The notes under the pieces are model-generated. The model was given only the letters and a program-made list of their open reading frames with translations, did no database searches and was not told where the DNA came from. Positions 7,499 to 16,697 of a stretch of DNA of 42,160 nucleotides are shown in pieces (position 1 is the first letter of the stretch; the number at the start of each line of letters is the position of its first letter). The stretch covers positions 1-42,160 of the forward strand of contig CABZCD010000004.1 in the NCBI GenBank assembly GCA_902524105.1, given 5' to 3'. A program made the translations under genes and the position numbers. This DNA is from an uncultured Pelagibacteraceae bacterium (GTDB lineage: Bacteria > Pseudomonadota > Alphaproteobacteria > Pelagibacterales > Pelagibacteraceae).

Positions 7499-8242
7499 TT
7501 ATCTATTAATTTTGCGAAAATCTTTTGAAACATCTCCCCAATGACATCTGGGAAAAAATGGAAAACTATCTGTAGCAAAATACCTATAATTACCATCAAA
7601 TACTCTACCATTGCACTCATCTAAATCACCGCTGCCATCTATAAATTCGTAATCCTGTTTAAATGATCCATCATATTTACCAAAAGGTTTAATTTTTCTA
7701 TTTCCTTTTTTAAGCTGCCATGAAGTTTTAAACTTTCCAGGTATATATAAAATTTCAAATCCGTCGGCTGCATAACCAATTAATGATTGTCCATTTAATA
7801 ATAATGATGAATTAGGTTTGTGGTAATGATAAAGTCCTCTAAAGTCTAAATGACCGTTATATTCATCAATTCCAAATATTTTTTCAAAAGGTCTAATTGC
7901 TTCCAAATTTAATCCAGATGATTGATTTTGACTATGTTTTTTAGGAGAACTTTCATCAAACCAAGCTGCGGTGCTTGGTCTAATTGGAATGCCAGAAAGA
8001 GTAACACCAACTGTGGAAACAATATATCTTGAGGTTTTTTTCTTCGCTGGTTTTTTTGAAAAACAAAATTTTAAATTTTGTTTTTTAAAAATATTTGGGT
8101 TACCTTTTGTTGGGAATTTTCCAATTTTATGATTTGGAACTCCATTTGAAATAATGCATTTTTGTTCTGAGGATTGTATAACAGTGCTTTTAATGGTTAG
8201 TAAAAAGCCAAACAAAATAATTAAATAATTAATTCTTTTCAT
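7499..8242 (-). CDS. secreted YHYH-domain protein
   Basis: 247 aa with signal peptide; FRGLYHYHKPNSS, IGYAADGFEILY, GDLDECNGRVFDGNYRYFATDSFPFFPRCHWG match the YHYH-protein pattern. Confidence 0.75.
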   Translation of the reverse strand: MKRINYLIILFGFLLTIKSTVIQSSEQKCIISNGVPNHKIGKFPTKGNPNIFKKQNLKFCFSKKPAKKKTSRYIVSTVGVTLSGIPIRPSTAAWFDESSPKKHSQNQSSGLNLEAIRPFEKIFGIDEYNGHLDFRGLYHYHKPNSSLLLNGQSLIGYAADGFEILYIPGKFKTSWQLKKGNRKIKPFGKYDGSFKQDYEFIDGSGDLDECNGRVFDGNYRYFATDSFPFFPRCHWGDVSKDFRKINR

Positions 8243-8268
8243 TTTTTTCCATAGAATTAACTGAAAAA

Positions 8269-9477
8269 CTACCCTTTGACACTACCAGATGTAAGGCCAC
8301 TAACCAAATATTTTTCAAAATATATAAAAATAAAAAGCACTGGTAGGGTAACTATAACAGATCCAGCCATTAAATATTGGCGCGGAGTTTCCGCATCCCC
8401 ACTTAAATATTGAATAGCCCTCGATAAAGTAAATGATTTGGGACTATCTAAAAACATTAAAGAAAATAGAAATTCATTCCATGCTATCATAAAAACATAT
8501 AGTGCTACCGATGCAATCGCTGGTAAACTTAGTGGAATAATAATTTTTAGAATAATGCCAAACCAATTTTGGCCATCCATGATACCTGCATCTTCAATTT
8601 CTTTAGGAATACTTTTAAAATACCCTTGCAACATATAAATAGCTACTGGAAGTGTCGTGGCTGTATAAACTATCAATAGACCAAAAATTGAGTTTCTTAA
8701 TCCTAGTTGACTAAATACAGTATATAACGGAATTACTAAAACTATAGCTGGAAACATATAAATAATTAAAATTGAAGTTGATAAAAAATTTTTACCAAAG
8801 AAATTTAACCTTGCAACTGCGTAAGCTGCTGGAATTGCAAATAACAACGTAACAATAACTGTTCCGATAGAAACAGCTGAACTTATTAAAATGTATCTAC
8901 CAAAATTATAAGTTTCAAAAATTACAAAATAAGATTTAAATAATTCTGGCAAACTTTTAGAGTAGTCTAGACTAAAATCGAGTGGATTGACTAATAAAGC
9001 AATTTGAGTTTTGAAGCTTGTAACTAGCATAATATAGAACGGAAATAAAATTACAAAAGCAAAAAAAACAATTCCAAACAAAGTGATAAAATCAAAGATA
9101 ATTTTTTCGGATATGAAATCTTCAGTTAAAGATTTTGTATCATATTTTTTTAATTTATTTGTAAAAAATAGTATTATTAAGAAAACTCCAAATATATACC
9201 AAAAAGGAGATGTTTCATTAAAGTAAAAATATAAAAAAGAAAATAAAAATGATAGTGAAAATATTTTAATTAAGTGATTAATTCTTTTTCCAATTAATAC
9301 AAATAATAAAGATAAAATAATACCATTAAAAAAGTTTCCTGTGATATTAAGATTCGTAAAGTTTAAACCTTGAAGCGTAGACATGATTTTCCAAATCGAC
9401 AAAATGGATGTAAGAAAAAAAGATGAAATAACCAAAAATATTGTTGTAGATTTAAATTTCATTTGCTTTTTTCCCAA
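8269..9477 (-). CDS. sugar ABC transporter permease (MalG-like) with extended N-terminal TM region; start probably 9462
   Basis: Binding-protein-dependent permease motif EIEDAGIMDGQNWFGIILKIIIPLSLPAIASVALYVFMIAWNEFLFSLMFL. About 125 aa of additional hydrophobic N-terminal sequence. Confidence 0.88.
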   Translation of the reverse strand: MGKKQMKFKSTTIFLVISSFFLTSILSIWKIMSTLQGLNFTNLNITGNFFNGIILSLLFVLIGKRINHLIKIFSLSFLFSFLYFYFNETSPFWYIFGVFLIILFFTNKLKKYDTKSLTEDFISEKIIFDFITLFGIVFFAFVILFPFYIMLVTSFKTQIALLVNPLDFSLDYSKSLPELFKSYFVIFETYNFGRYILISSAVSIGTVIVTLLFAIPAAYAVARLNFFGKNFLSTSILIIYMFPAIVLVIPLYTVFSQLGLRNSIFGLLIVYTATTLPVAIYMLQGYFKSIPKEIEDAGIMDGQNWFGIILKIIIPLSLPAIASVALYVFMIAWNEFLFSLMFLDSPKSFTLSRAIQYLSGDAETPRQYLMAGSVIVTLPVLFIFIYFEKYLVSGLTSGSVKG

Positions 9478-10711
9478 TTAGTCTAAAATAAATAATCATA
9501 AATGATAAAAGCAACATCACTATAACAATTGAAACAGCAGAACCCATTCCAATATCTGAAACAGCAAAGCCTTGCTGATAAACATTTATAGGTAACGTTC
9601 TTGTTCCAGATGCTCCACCAGTTAATAAAAAAATATCTTCAAATTTATTAAAGTTCCAAATAAATCTAATCATAAACAAAATAGAAATAATCGCTGTAAT
9701 TTGAGGAAGTGTAATATGTATAAATTTTTGAACTGGACTTGCTCCGTCTACTTCTGCTGCTTCATATAAACTTTGTGGAATAGCTTGTAATCTGGCTAAT
9801 ATAAAAAGAAAAGCTAGAGGAAAATAACGCCAAATTTCAAAAAATATAACTGTTGTTAATGCCAACCTTAATTTGAAATCAAATCCAAATATACTTATTG
9901 TAATATATTTTTGGCCTAATAAATTAATTGGTGACTCAATAATATTAAAGTTAACCAATAGAGCATTTAAAGTTCCACTATTAGGATCTAGCAATAATGT
10001 CCAAGTATAAGCTAATGCAACAACAGGGCCTACATATGGAAAAAGAAGAATGCCACGCATATAAGATCTCCCTTGGATGTTTTGATTTACCAATTGCGCC
10101 GCTAAAATCCCAAAAATTATTGCACCCACTGTACCAAAAAAAGTGAAGTAAAATGTAGTTGAAAGTAAATCAATAAAATTATTTTCGTAAAAAACTTTTT
10201 TAAAGTTTTCTAGAGTAAAATTTGTTGTTAGTAATGGATTATCTGATTTTCCACTTAAAATTGGTTTTTGAGATTTTATTATTTCTTTTTTAATTTTTTC
10301 ACCATCTATATTTTTTAATATTATTTCAAAATTTTCTTTATATTTTGCTTCCCAATTTCCAAAATCACAAATGATCTTTTTAGATTTAAAATTACATCTT
10401 GAGTCTAAATTTAATATTGAAATATTTTTAGGAAATTTATCTTGGAATTTAACATTTCTTATTTCTTGAATTAATGAACTATTTCTTAATTTATAAACAA
10501 TTTTTAATTCTGACCCATCATCAGAAAAAGATTTAACGATTTTTTTAGCTCTAGGTTCTGGAATTCTTATATCTTTTAACTCAATATCTTTAAAACTTAT
10601 CCAAATATTTGCAAATATTGGAAATAATACAATTGCGAAAACTAACAAAACTGCTGGTAAGACTAGAGTGTAAGCAGTTCTTTTTTCTAATTTTAATAAT
10701 GTATTGCTCAT
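9452..10711 (-). CDS. sugar ABC transporter permease (MalF-like) with periplasmic insertion domain
   Basis: EAAEVDGASPVQKFIHITLPQITAIISILFMIRFIWNFNKFEDIFLLTGG EAA motif; about 100-aa soluble insertion after TM1. Confidence 0.88.
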   Translation of the reverse strand: MSNTLLKLEKRTAYTLVLPAVLLVFAIVLFPIFANIWISFKDIELKDIRIPEPRAKKIVKSFSDDGSELKIVYKLRNSSLIQEIRNVKFQDKFPKNISILNLDSRCNFKSKKIICDFGNWEAKYKENFEIILKNIDGEKIKKEIIKSQKPILSGKSDNPLLTTNFTLENFKKVFYENNFIDLLSTTFYFTFFGTVGAIIFGILAAQLVNQNIQGRSYMRGILLFPYVGPVVALAYTWTLLLDPNSGTLNALLVNFNIIESPINLLGQKYITISIFGFDFKLRLALTTVIFFEIWRYFPLAFLFILARLQAIPQSLYEAAEVDGASPVQKFIHITLPQITAIISILFMIRFIWNFNKFEDIFLLTGGASGTRTLPINVYQQGFAVSDIGMGSAVSIVIVMLLLSFMIIYFRLIGKKANEI

Positions 10712-10714
10712 AAT

Positions 10715-10747
10715 AAAAAGCGGATAATAAAGTATTATCCGCTTTTT
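10715..10747. terminator. strong intergenic hairpin (attenuator or terminator-like) between binding-protein and permease genes
   Basis: AAAAAGCGGATAATA-aag-TATTATCCGCTTTTT: 15-bp perfect inverted repeat, 3-nt loop, A/T tracts on both sides. Confidence 0.8.
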
Positions 10748-10760
10748 ATAAATTTATTTT

Positions 10761-12089
10761 TTAAAACTTAGCTAATTCAGCGTTTATTTTATTAACCGCT
10801 TCATCAACTGAGATTTGATCATCTATGTATTCTCTGGTGATTCTATTTAAGAACTGAGAATTAATGATTTTCGATGCTCGAGAAAGTTCACCCTCTTTAA
10901 CTCCCCATCTGTTTGCAGTATCTAAACCAGCAACAATGTTATCAATAACATCTGCAGAATACAGGTCAGTTAATGGTGCCTTTCTATCAACACCTACAGG
11001 TAATTTACTCCATGCTTTCGTGTAAGCACTTGGGTCACTCTTGTTTCCTCTTCTTACAGGAAATTTTCCTTCAGGAGCTATTCCTAATGTCGCTGTATAT
11101 CCCTCGCTCATTGAATACTCTATGAATTTTTTAGCTTCGTCAGTATCTGCATCTGCTGTTATTCCAAAGTATCTTACATCAGCCCAAGCAGCTCCTTTTT
11201 TATTATTTGGTCCACTAAAATTAGTAATAAAACCAGTTTTAGAGGCTAGCTCTGGTGAAGTAGGATCATTATTTATTGTTGGAGGAGCAGAGTCTCTTAA
11301 TCCTGCTAACTCATCCATTATAAATGGAGACCAAATAACCATTGGTGTTTTTCCAGCGAAATATAAAGCTCTAGATTGTTTCCAGAACAATTCTCCAGGA
11401 GGACTTGCTTTAGCAATTACTTTGTAAAATTCTAGAGAATTTTTTAATGCTTTACCCTGCTTTTTAGTTCCACCTTTTTTAACAAAGTTAACTCCATTTG
11501 CTAAAAGTACATGCTCTAATACTTGACTCATAAAGTTTTCATCTGTTTTGGTAGCTGCAACAAATCCAAACATGTCATTACTTGATAATGTATTTACAGC
11601 TTTGACAATATTTGCATATGATGTTGGTGGTTCTAATCCAGCCTTTGCAAATAAATCTTTTCTATAAACAACCATTTGTGTCCAACCATCAACTGGAACA
11701 GCTGCAATTTTTCCACCTTTCTTAGCCATATTTAATGCGCCTGGTGCAAATGTTTTTTTTCCCAAAGACTTAACAACATCATTATTTGCATCTACATCTA
11801 ATATGCCTGCTTCAGCCCATGGCAAAACATATTGTAGAGTGTGATAAATAACATCTGGCAGATCTCCCGCTGCAGCAGCTGCAGTAGCTCTTGTTCCAAG
11901 ATCTTTTTCCTCAATTGGTATGACTTCAACTTTGATGCCTGTTTTTGCTTCAAAGGCTTTGGCCATTTCCCCTTGCTTTGCCATTCTCTCTGGTTGGACT
12001 TCTGTTGTCCAAAATTTAATATCTGCAAAACTAGTATTAAAAATTAAAAATACTATTACAAATATACTAATTAAGATTTTTTTAATCAT
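10761..12089 (-). CDS. sugar ABC transporter substrate-binding protein
   Basis: MIKKILISIFVIVFLIFNTSFADIKFWTTEVQPERMAKQGEMAKAFEAKTGIKVEVIPI...; start at 12089 preferred over the track's 12146 because of the signal peptide and an upstream GGGGG RBS. Confidence 0.9.
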   Translation of the reverse strand: MIKKILISIFVIVFLIFNTSFADIKFWTTEVQPERMAKQGEMAKAFEAKTGIKVEVIPIEEKDLGTRATAAAAAGDLPDVIYHTLQYVLPWAEAGILDVDANNDVVKSLGKKTFAPGALNMAKKGGKIAAVPVDGWTQMVVYRKDLFAKAGLEPPTSYANIVKAVNTLSSNDMFGFVAATKTDENFMSQVLEHVLLANGVNFVKKGGTKKQGKALKNSLEFYKVIAKASPPGELFWKQSRALYFAGKTPMVIWSPFIMDELAGLRDSAPPTINNDPTSPELASKTGFITNFSGPNNKKGAAWADVRYFGITADADTDEAKKFIEYSMSEGYTATLGIAPEGKFPVRRGNKSDPSAYTKAWSKLPVGVDRKAPLTDLYSADVIDNIVAGLDTANRWGVKEGELSRASKIINSQFLNRITREYIDDQISVDEAVNKINAELAKF

Positions 12090-12199
12090 ATAACCCCCTT
12101 TTTTTATTGCCTTAAATCTAGCAGTGTAATAAATTTTTAACAACAATTAATGTTATACTGTTACACAAGAATTGGTTAAAATCCTTAGAATTTTTATAA

Positions 12200-13252
12200 A
12201 TGTCAAAAATTGTTATTAAAAATCTCGAAAAATCATACGGTGATAATAAGGTTATAAGTAATTTTAATATTAATATAAATGATGGAGAATTTATTGTTTT
12301 AGTAGGTCCCTCAGGTTGTGGAAAATCTACTTTATTAAGAATGATATCAGGACTAGAGAATATCGATCAAGGAGAAATTTTTTTAGATCAAAAATTAATA
12401 AATAATCTACTTCCTTCTAAACGTGAAATAGCAATGGTTTTTCAATCCTATGCTTTATACCCACATATGAATGTTTTTGAAAACATGTCCTTTGGCTTAA
12501 AAATGGAAAAAATTTCAAAAAGTGAAATTAATCAAAAAGTTAATAATGCTGCAGCAATACTTCAAATTGAAGATTTACTTGAAAGAAAGCCTAAACACCT
12601 TTCAGGTGGACAAAAACAAAGAGTTGCTATTGGTAGAGCAATCACGAGGAGTCCTAAAGTTTTCTTATTTGACGAACCATTATCGAATCTTGATGCCGCT
12701 TTAAGATCTGAAATGAGGGTTGAAATATCTAAGCTGCATGAAAAAATGAATTCAAATATAATTTATGTAACACATGATCAAGTCGAAGCAATGACCTTGG
12801 CTGATAGAATTGTAGTTCTTAACAAGGGAAATATCGAACAATATGGAACACCTAATGAGATTTACTCAAATCCAAATAATATTTTTGTTGCAGAATTCAT
12901 TGGATCACCAAAAATGAATATAATTAAGATTAATAAAGAACACATTGTGAATTCAAACACTTTGCACTTGTTCAATAATAAAATAACTTTTGATAATATA
13001 GAATTTAAAGATGAGATTTATCTAGGTATTAGACCTGAAGATATAAGCTTAGAAAGCAATCTTGAAATCGAATTAGAGGTAAAAATTGATCTCGTAGAAA
13101 ACTTAGGGTTTGAAAAAATTATTTATTCTAAGGTTTCAAATAATCAAATTATTATTAAATCATCAAAAAATATTAGTAGCAATTCACTGAAAGTATCTTT
13201 TTCAAAAAATAAGGTATTATTTTTTAACAAACATAAAAATAGGATTAGATAA
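12200..13252 (+). CDS. sugar ABC transporter ATP-binding protein (MalK/UgpC family)
   Basis: Walker A GPSGCGKST, signature LSGGQKQRVAIGRA, Walker B VFLFDEPLSNLDA, H-loop YVTHDQVEAMT, C-terminal TOBE-like GIRPEDI. Confidence 0.95.
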   Translation: MSKIVIKNLEKSYGDNKVISNFNININDGEFIVLVGPSGCGKSTLLRMISGLENIDQGEIFLDQKLINNLLPSKREIAMVFQSYALYPHMNVFENMSFGLKMEKISKSEINQKVNNAAAILQIEDLLERKPKHLSGGQKQRVAIGRAITRSPKVFLFDEPLSNLDAALRSEMRVEISKLHEKMNSNIIYVTHDQVEAMTLADRIVVLNKGNIEQYGTPNEIYSNPNNIFVAEFIGSPKMNIIKINKEHIVNSNTLHLFNNKITFDNIEFKDEIYLGIRPEDISLESNLEIELEVKIDLVENLGFEKIIYSKVSNNQIIIKSSKNISSNSLKVSFSKNKVLFFNKHKNRIR

Positions 13253-13282
13253 TTTCTTTTGGATAAGTTCTAATATTTAATT

Positions 13283-14125
13283 TTAAGCTTTAACAACCCT
13301 GTGTTTTTGTTTTCCTAATTTATCTATTCCTAGGATAAGTTCCTCTCCACCTTTTAAAAATTTAGGTGGTTTCATATTTTCTCCCACGCCATTAGGTGTT
13401 CCAGTGCAGCATATGTCTCCTGGATATAAAGTCATACAGTGACTCATATAAGAAACGAGTTGTTCTAAATTAAAAATCATATCTTTGGTGTTTCCAGTTT
13501 GCATTCTTTCACCATTTACATCCAAAAACATGTTAAGATTATTGTAATCTTTAACTTCATCTTTTGTAAGAATGTATGGTCCTATTGGTCCAAAAGTATC
13601 AAATCCTTTTCCTTTGTCCCAAGTAAGACCTTTGTTTTTTTGAAATTCTCTTTCACTTACATCTGTGACTAAGAAAAACCCTAAAATATAATCTAGGGCA
13701 TTTTTTACATCAACATATTTTGCTTTTTTTCCCATTACGAAACCAATTTCAACTTCCCAATCAGTATGGTTTGAATTTTTTGGGACTTCAATGTCATCGT
13801 TAGGTCCAACTATGCAATTCGTAAATTTTGAAAAGATAATTGGTTCTTTGGGAATGGGTAAATTTTGTTCTGTTGCATGATCTTTAAAATTTAGGCCAAT
13901 TCCTAAAAACTTTGAAGGATTTTTAACACAAGCTCCTATTCTAGAGTTTGCATTAAGAGCTGGTAAATCTTTAATATTTAATTTTTTTATCTTTTCAATA
14001 GTTTCAAAATTTAAATTGTCTGGATTTAGATCAGTTATAACACTTGATAGATCTTTATAAGAACCATCTTTATCTATTATTGCTGGTTTTTCTTTACCTA
14101 ACTCACCTATTCTACAAAGTTTCAT
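13283..14125 (-). CDS. fumarylacetoacetate hydrolase family protein
   Basis: 280 aa; FLGIGLNFKDHATEQNLPIPKEPIIFSKF, DWEVEIGFVMGK, GDICCTGTPNGVG. Confidence 0.92.
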   Translation of the reverse strand: MKLCRIGELGKEKPAIIDKDGSYKDLSSVITDLNPDNLNFETIEKIKKLNIKDLPALNANSRIGACVKNPSKFLGIGLNFKDHATEQNLPIPKEPIIFSKFTNCIVGPNDDIEVPKNSNHTDWEVEIGFVMGKKAKYVDVKNALDYILGFFLVTDVSEREFQKNKGLTWDKGKGFDTFGPIGPYILTKDEVKDYNNLNMFLDVNGERMQTGNTKDMIFNLEQLVSYMSHCMTLYPGDICCTGTPNGVGENMKPPKFLKGGEELILGIDKLGKQKHRVVKA

Positions 14126-14129
14126 AGTT

Positions 14130-15041
14130 TTATTTAATTATGTTTCTTAAACTTGTTTCTAAAATTTTTCCCTTTAATGTCTTTATATTTACCTTTATAT
14201 TTTTATCAACTCTCATATCTACCCCATTTTTCCATATTCCAGCAGCTAAATGCATAATACCTATCTCATTATTAGGGATATTTGGCTCTTTAAATGTTTT
14301 ATTTCTTTCGTCATAAACCGGGAGAAGATGGCTTGTAATCCAATTGTGACTAATGGGTAAAAATTCTGTTGGGATATTATCTAAATAGACCGACATGTTG
14401 ATCGCTAATCCCTCTGATCCAAACACTCTTCCTTTATTTAAAACTTTTTTTAAGTTATTTTGCCAAGTTTGCCAACTAGGTGAATTTTTCATTAGAGAAA
14501 AAACTCCAATATTTAAATGCGGTGCGAATGCTATTTTTCTTGCGTTATTTTCTGAAACGCCTGACATTTTAGCGTGCTTATAATTTTGAGTTTTGATAGC
14601 TGCAAATTTCCCAAGTATCCAATTTACTTTTGCTAAGCTTCTATAGCCAGGCCCTATTGATTGTGTGATACCTAATTTATTATTTTCGCAAGCTTTAAAA
14701 TAATTTTCAACACAACTCCAAGAATTTATCCAAGCATCGCAATCTATCCATAAATATTTATCATAGTTAGGAAAATATTTGGGCAAAAAAGCTCTGGACA
14801 CTTGGCTTTTCAACCATTCTTTATTTTTCTTATGAAAAGGTATTTCTATATCCCACTCTGCTTTTTTAATCTCATCAACCGAGGTGCTTATTTTATCAAC
14901 TTGATTAGGGGTTAGGCCTGCATCTAAAACACAAATATTAATTTTTTCACTTTCTTCAAATTTTCTGATTGAATGAATGAGCTCTTCAAGTAGTGGAAAA
15001 TAATTTGAGTCTGAAAGTGTGACTATTGTTTTTTTTGTCAT
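14130..15041 (-). CDS. glycosyltransferase (GT8-like, DxD motif)
   Basis: 303 aa; N-terminal TIVTLSDSNYFPLLEELIHSIRKF, YLWIDCDAWI metal-binding motif, HLAAGIWKNG. Confidence 0.6.
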   Translation of the reverse strand: MTKKTIVTLSDSNYFPLLEELIHSIRKFEESEKINICVLDAGLTPNQVDKISTSVDEIKKAEWDIEIPFHKKNKEWLKSQVSRAFLPKYFPNYDKYLWIDCDAWINSWSCVENYFKACENNKLGITQSIGPGYRSLAKVNWILGKFAAIKTQNYKHAKMSGVSENNARKIAFAPHLNIGVFSLMKNSPSWQTWQNNLKKVLNKGRVFGSEGLAINMSVYLDNIPTEFLPISHNWITSHLLPVYDERNKTFKEPNIPNNEIGIMHLAAGIWKNGVDMRVDKNIKVNIKTLKGKILETSLRNIIK

Positions 15042-15932
15042 TTATTCGATCCAATTTGAGTATTTTTTTTTATTAATCTTAATATAATTTGGAAGTTCAC
15101 TTCCATCTGTTGGTTTTAAATTTTGTGTTCCATCAAATTTTTCATTTTTCATATCAGCTCTCAAATTATAAATAGACTTTTTATTTTTAATTATTTCCTT
15201 AATTTTTTCTTCGCCCAATGGGTTAATATCATATTCTCTGTGATGAAGATAAGTTCTCATTTTTTTTTCAATTTCTGCTGGTGATTTCATATTAGAAAAA
15301 TGCCATCCACCGTTTTCTATAACTTTAATATTTGAATATTTTTTATTAGAAAAAAATACATCCAGTCTCCAAAAAGGATATTTTTTATCTTTGACATTTC
15401 TTAGCCATTGAGGTGATTTAAGTTCCTTATATTTACATGCCTTGGTTCCTAACCATGGCATATCCTCTAACTTAAGATTAAATTTGTAGTAATAAAAATT
15501 TTGTTTGAATAAAATTATCTCATTATTTATATTTTCTAATTCAAGATTAGATAAATTTGGTATTTCATCAACATCTGAAATTAATATTAAATCATCTGGA
15601 CTTGCTTCTTTTAAACCATTTGTAATTCCATTTCTTTGATAGTTTTCTCTTTTCAGTGCATTCATAATGTACTTGGAATTTTTTTTATCATCCGTATCAC
15701 TATCGTTGATGATTTCTAAATTACTAGGTTCATTTTCTAAGATTACATAATTAATCTTATTTTTGAATTTAGAATATTTATTGATATCAAATAAAAGATT
15801 TCTTTTTTCTCCACTATGAGTAAATTTACTTTCAACTACTATAAATTTAGTCACATGCTCATCTAAAATATTAAAGCGAAGATCAGCCACTAAATCTTCG
15901 TCGTAGAACATAAAACAGTCGTAAATTCTCAT
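15042..15932 (-). CDS. glycosyltransferase family 17-like protein
   Basis: 296 aa; IYDCFMFYDEDLVADLRFNILDEHVTKFIVVESKFTHSGEKR, LILISDVDEIPN, NGGWHFSNM. Confidence 0.8.
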   Translation of the reverse strand: MRIYDCFMFYDEDLVADLRFNILDEHVTKFIVVESKFTHSGEKRNLLFDINKYSKFKNKINYVILENEPSNLEIINDSDTDDKKNSKYIMNALKRENYQRNGITNGLKEASPDDLILISDVDEIPNLSNLELENINNEIILFKQNFYYYKFNLKLEDMPWLGTKACKYKELKSPQWLRNVKDKKYPFWRLDVFFSNKKYSNIKVIENGGWHFSNMKSPAEIEKKMRTYLHHREYDINPLGEEKIKEIIKNKKSIYNLRADMKNEKFDGTQNLKPTDGSELPNYIKINKKKYSNWIE

Positions 15933-16684
15933 ACTTTTTTAATTTTTTTCTTTTTTACAATATTTTTTAAAATGTCCTTTTTACATAAAGAAATTTTATG
16001 TTTTTTTTGAGACCTCAAAACTATAGATACACCTATTCTTCCAAGTCTGAAAAATGGATAGCTTCCTATATCTATATCTTTTTTGAATTTTTTTTGTATT
16101 TTTGATAATTCTCTAGATATGTTGCTTTCTACTGTAATAAGGTTAATCGAGTCACTAAAAACTTTTGAACCTTTATTTAAATATTTACTGCAATTATGTA
16201 TCATTGATTTTAATATTATAGGTACGCCAGGAAGGCAAAAAACATTTTTTATTTTAAAACCAGGTGCAGCACTCGAAGGATTATAAATAAGATCAGATCC
16301 TTTTGGCATTTTGCTCATTTTTTTTCTTCCATCATTGAAGTTTATTTTACCGTAATATTTTTCTAAAATTTTAAAAGCTTCTGGATGGTAATCATATTTA
16401 ACTTTAAATACTTTAGAGATAGACTTTGCGGTAATATCGTCATGGGTTGGACCTATTCCACCAGTAGTAAAAACATAATTAAACTTTTTTCTAAGGTCAT
16501 TCGTTGTTTTAATAATTTTTTTTTCATTATCAGGAATTACTCTTACTTCATTTACAGATATTCCATTTTTTTCATTTAACCATTTTGAGATAAATGAAAC
16601 ATTTAAATCTTGAGTTCTTCCAGATAAAATTTCGTTGCCTATAACTAAAATAGCTGCATTTACTTTTTTGAATTTTTTCTTCAT
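15929..16684 (-). CDS. molybdopterin-binding (CinA/MoaB N-terminal-like) protein
   Basis: 251 aa; AAILVIGNEILSGRTQDLN, FTTGGIGPTHDDITAKS, PGFKIKNVFCLPGVP. Confidence 0.88.
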   Translation of the reverse strand: MKKKFKKVNAAILVIGNEILSGRTQDLNVSFISKWLNEKNGISVNEVRVIPDNEKKIIKTTNDLRKKFNYVFTTGGIGPTHDDITAKSISKVFKVKYDYHPEAFKILEKYYGKINFNDGRKKMSKMPKGSDLIYNPSSAAPGFKIKNVFCLPGVPIILKSMIHNCSKYLNKGSKVFSDSINLITVESNISRELSKIQKKFKKDIDIGSYPFFRLGRIGVSIVLRSQKKHKISLCKKDILKNIVKKKKIKKV

Positions 16685-16697
16685 ATTAAAATTATAT

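Noticed and set aside
11041-11427. 128-aa plus ORF antisense to the sugar-binding protein
   Set aside because: Shadow ORF inside a well-supported signal-peptide SBP on the minus strand.
11868-11892. GCTGCAGCAGCTGCAG short repeat
   Set aside because: Encodes the Ala run (ATAAAAAGDLPD) of the binding protein; coding low complexity.
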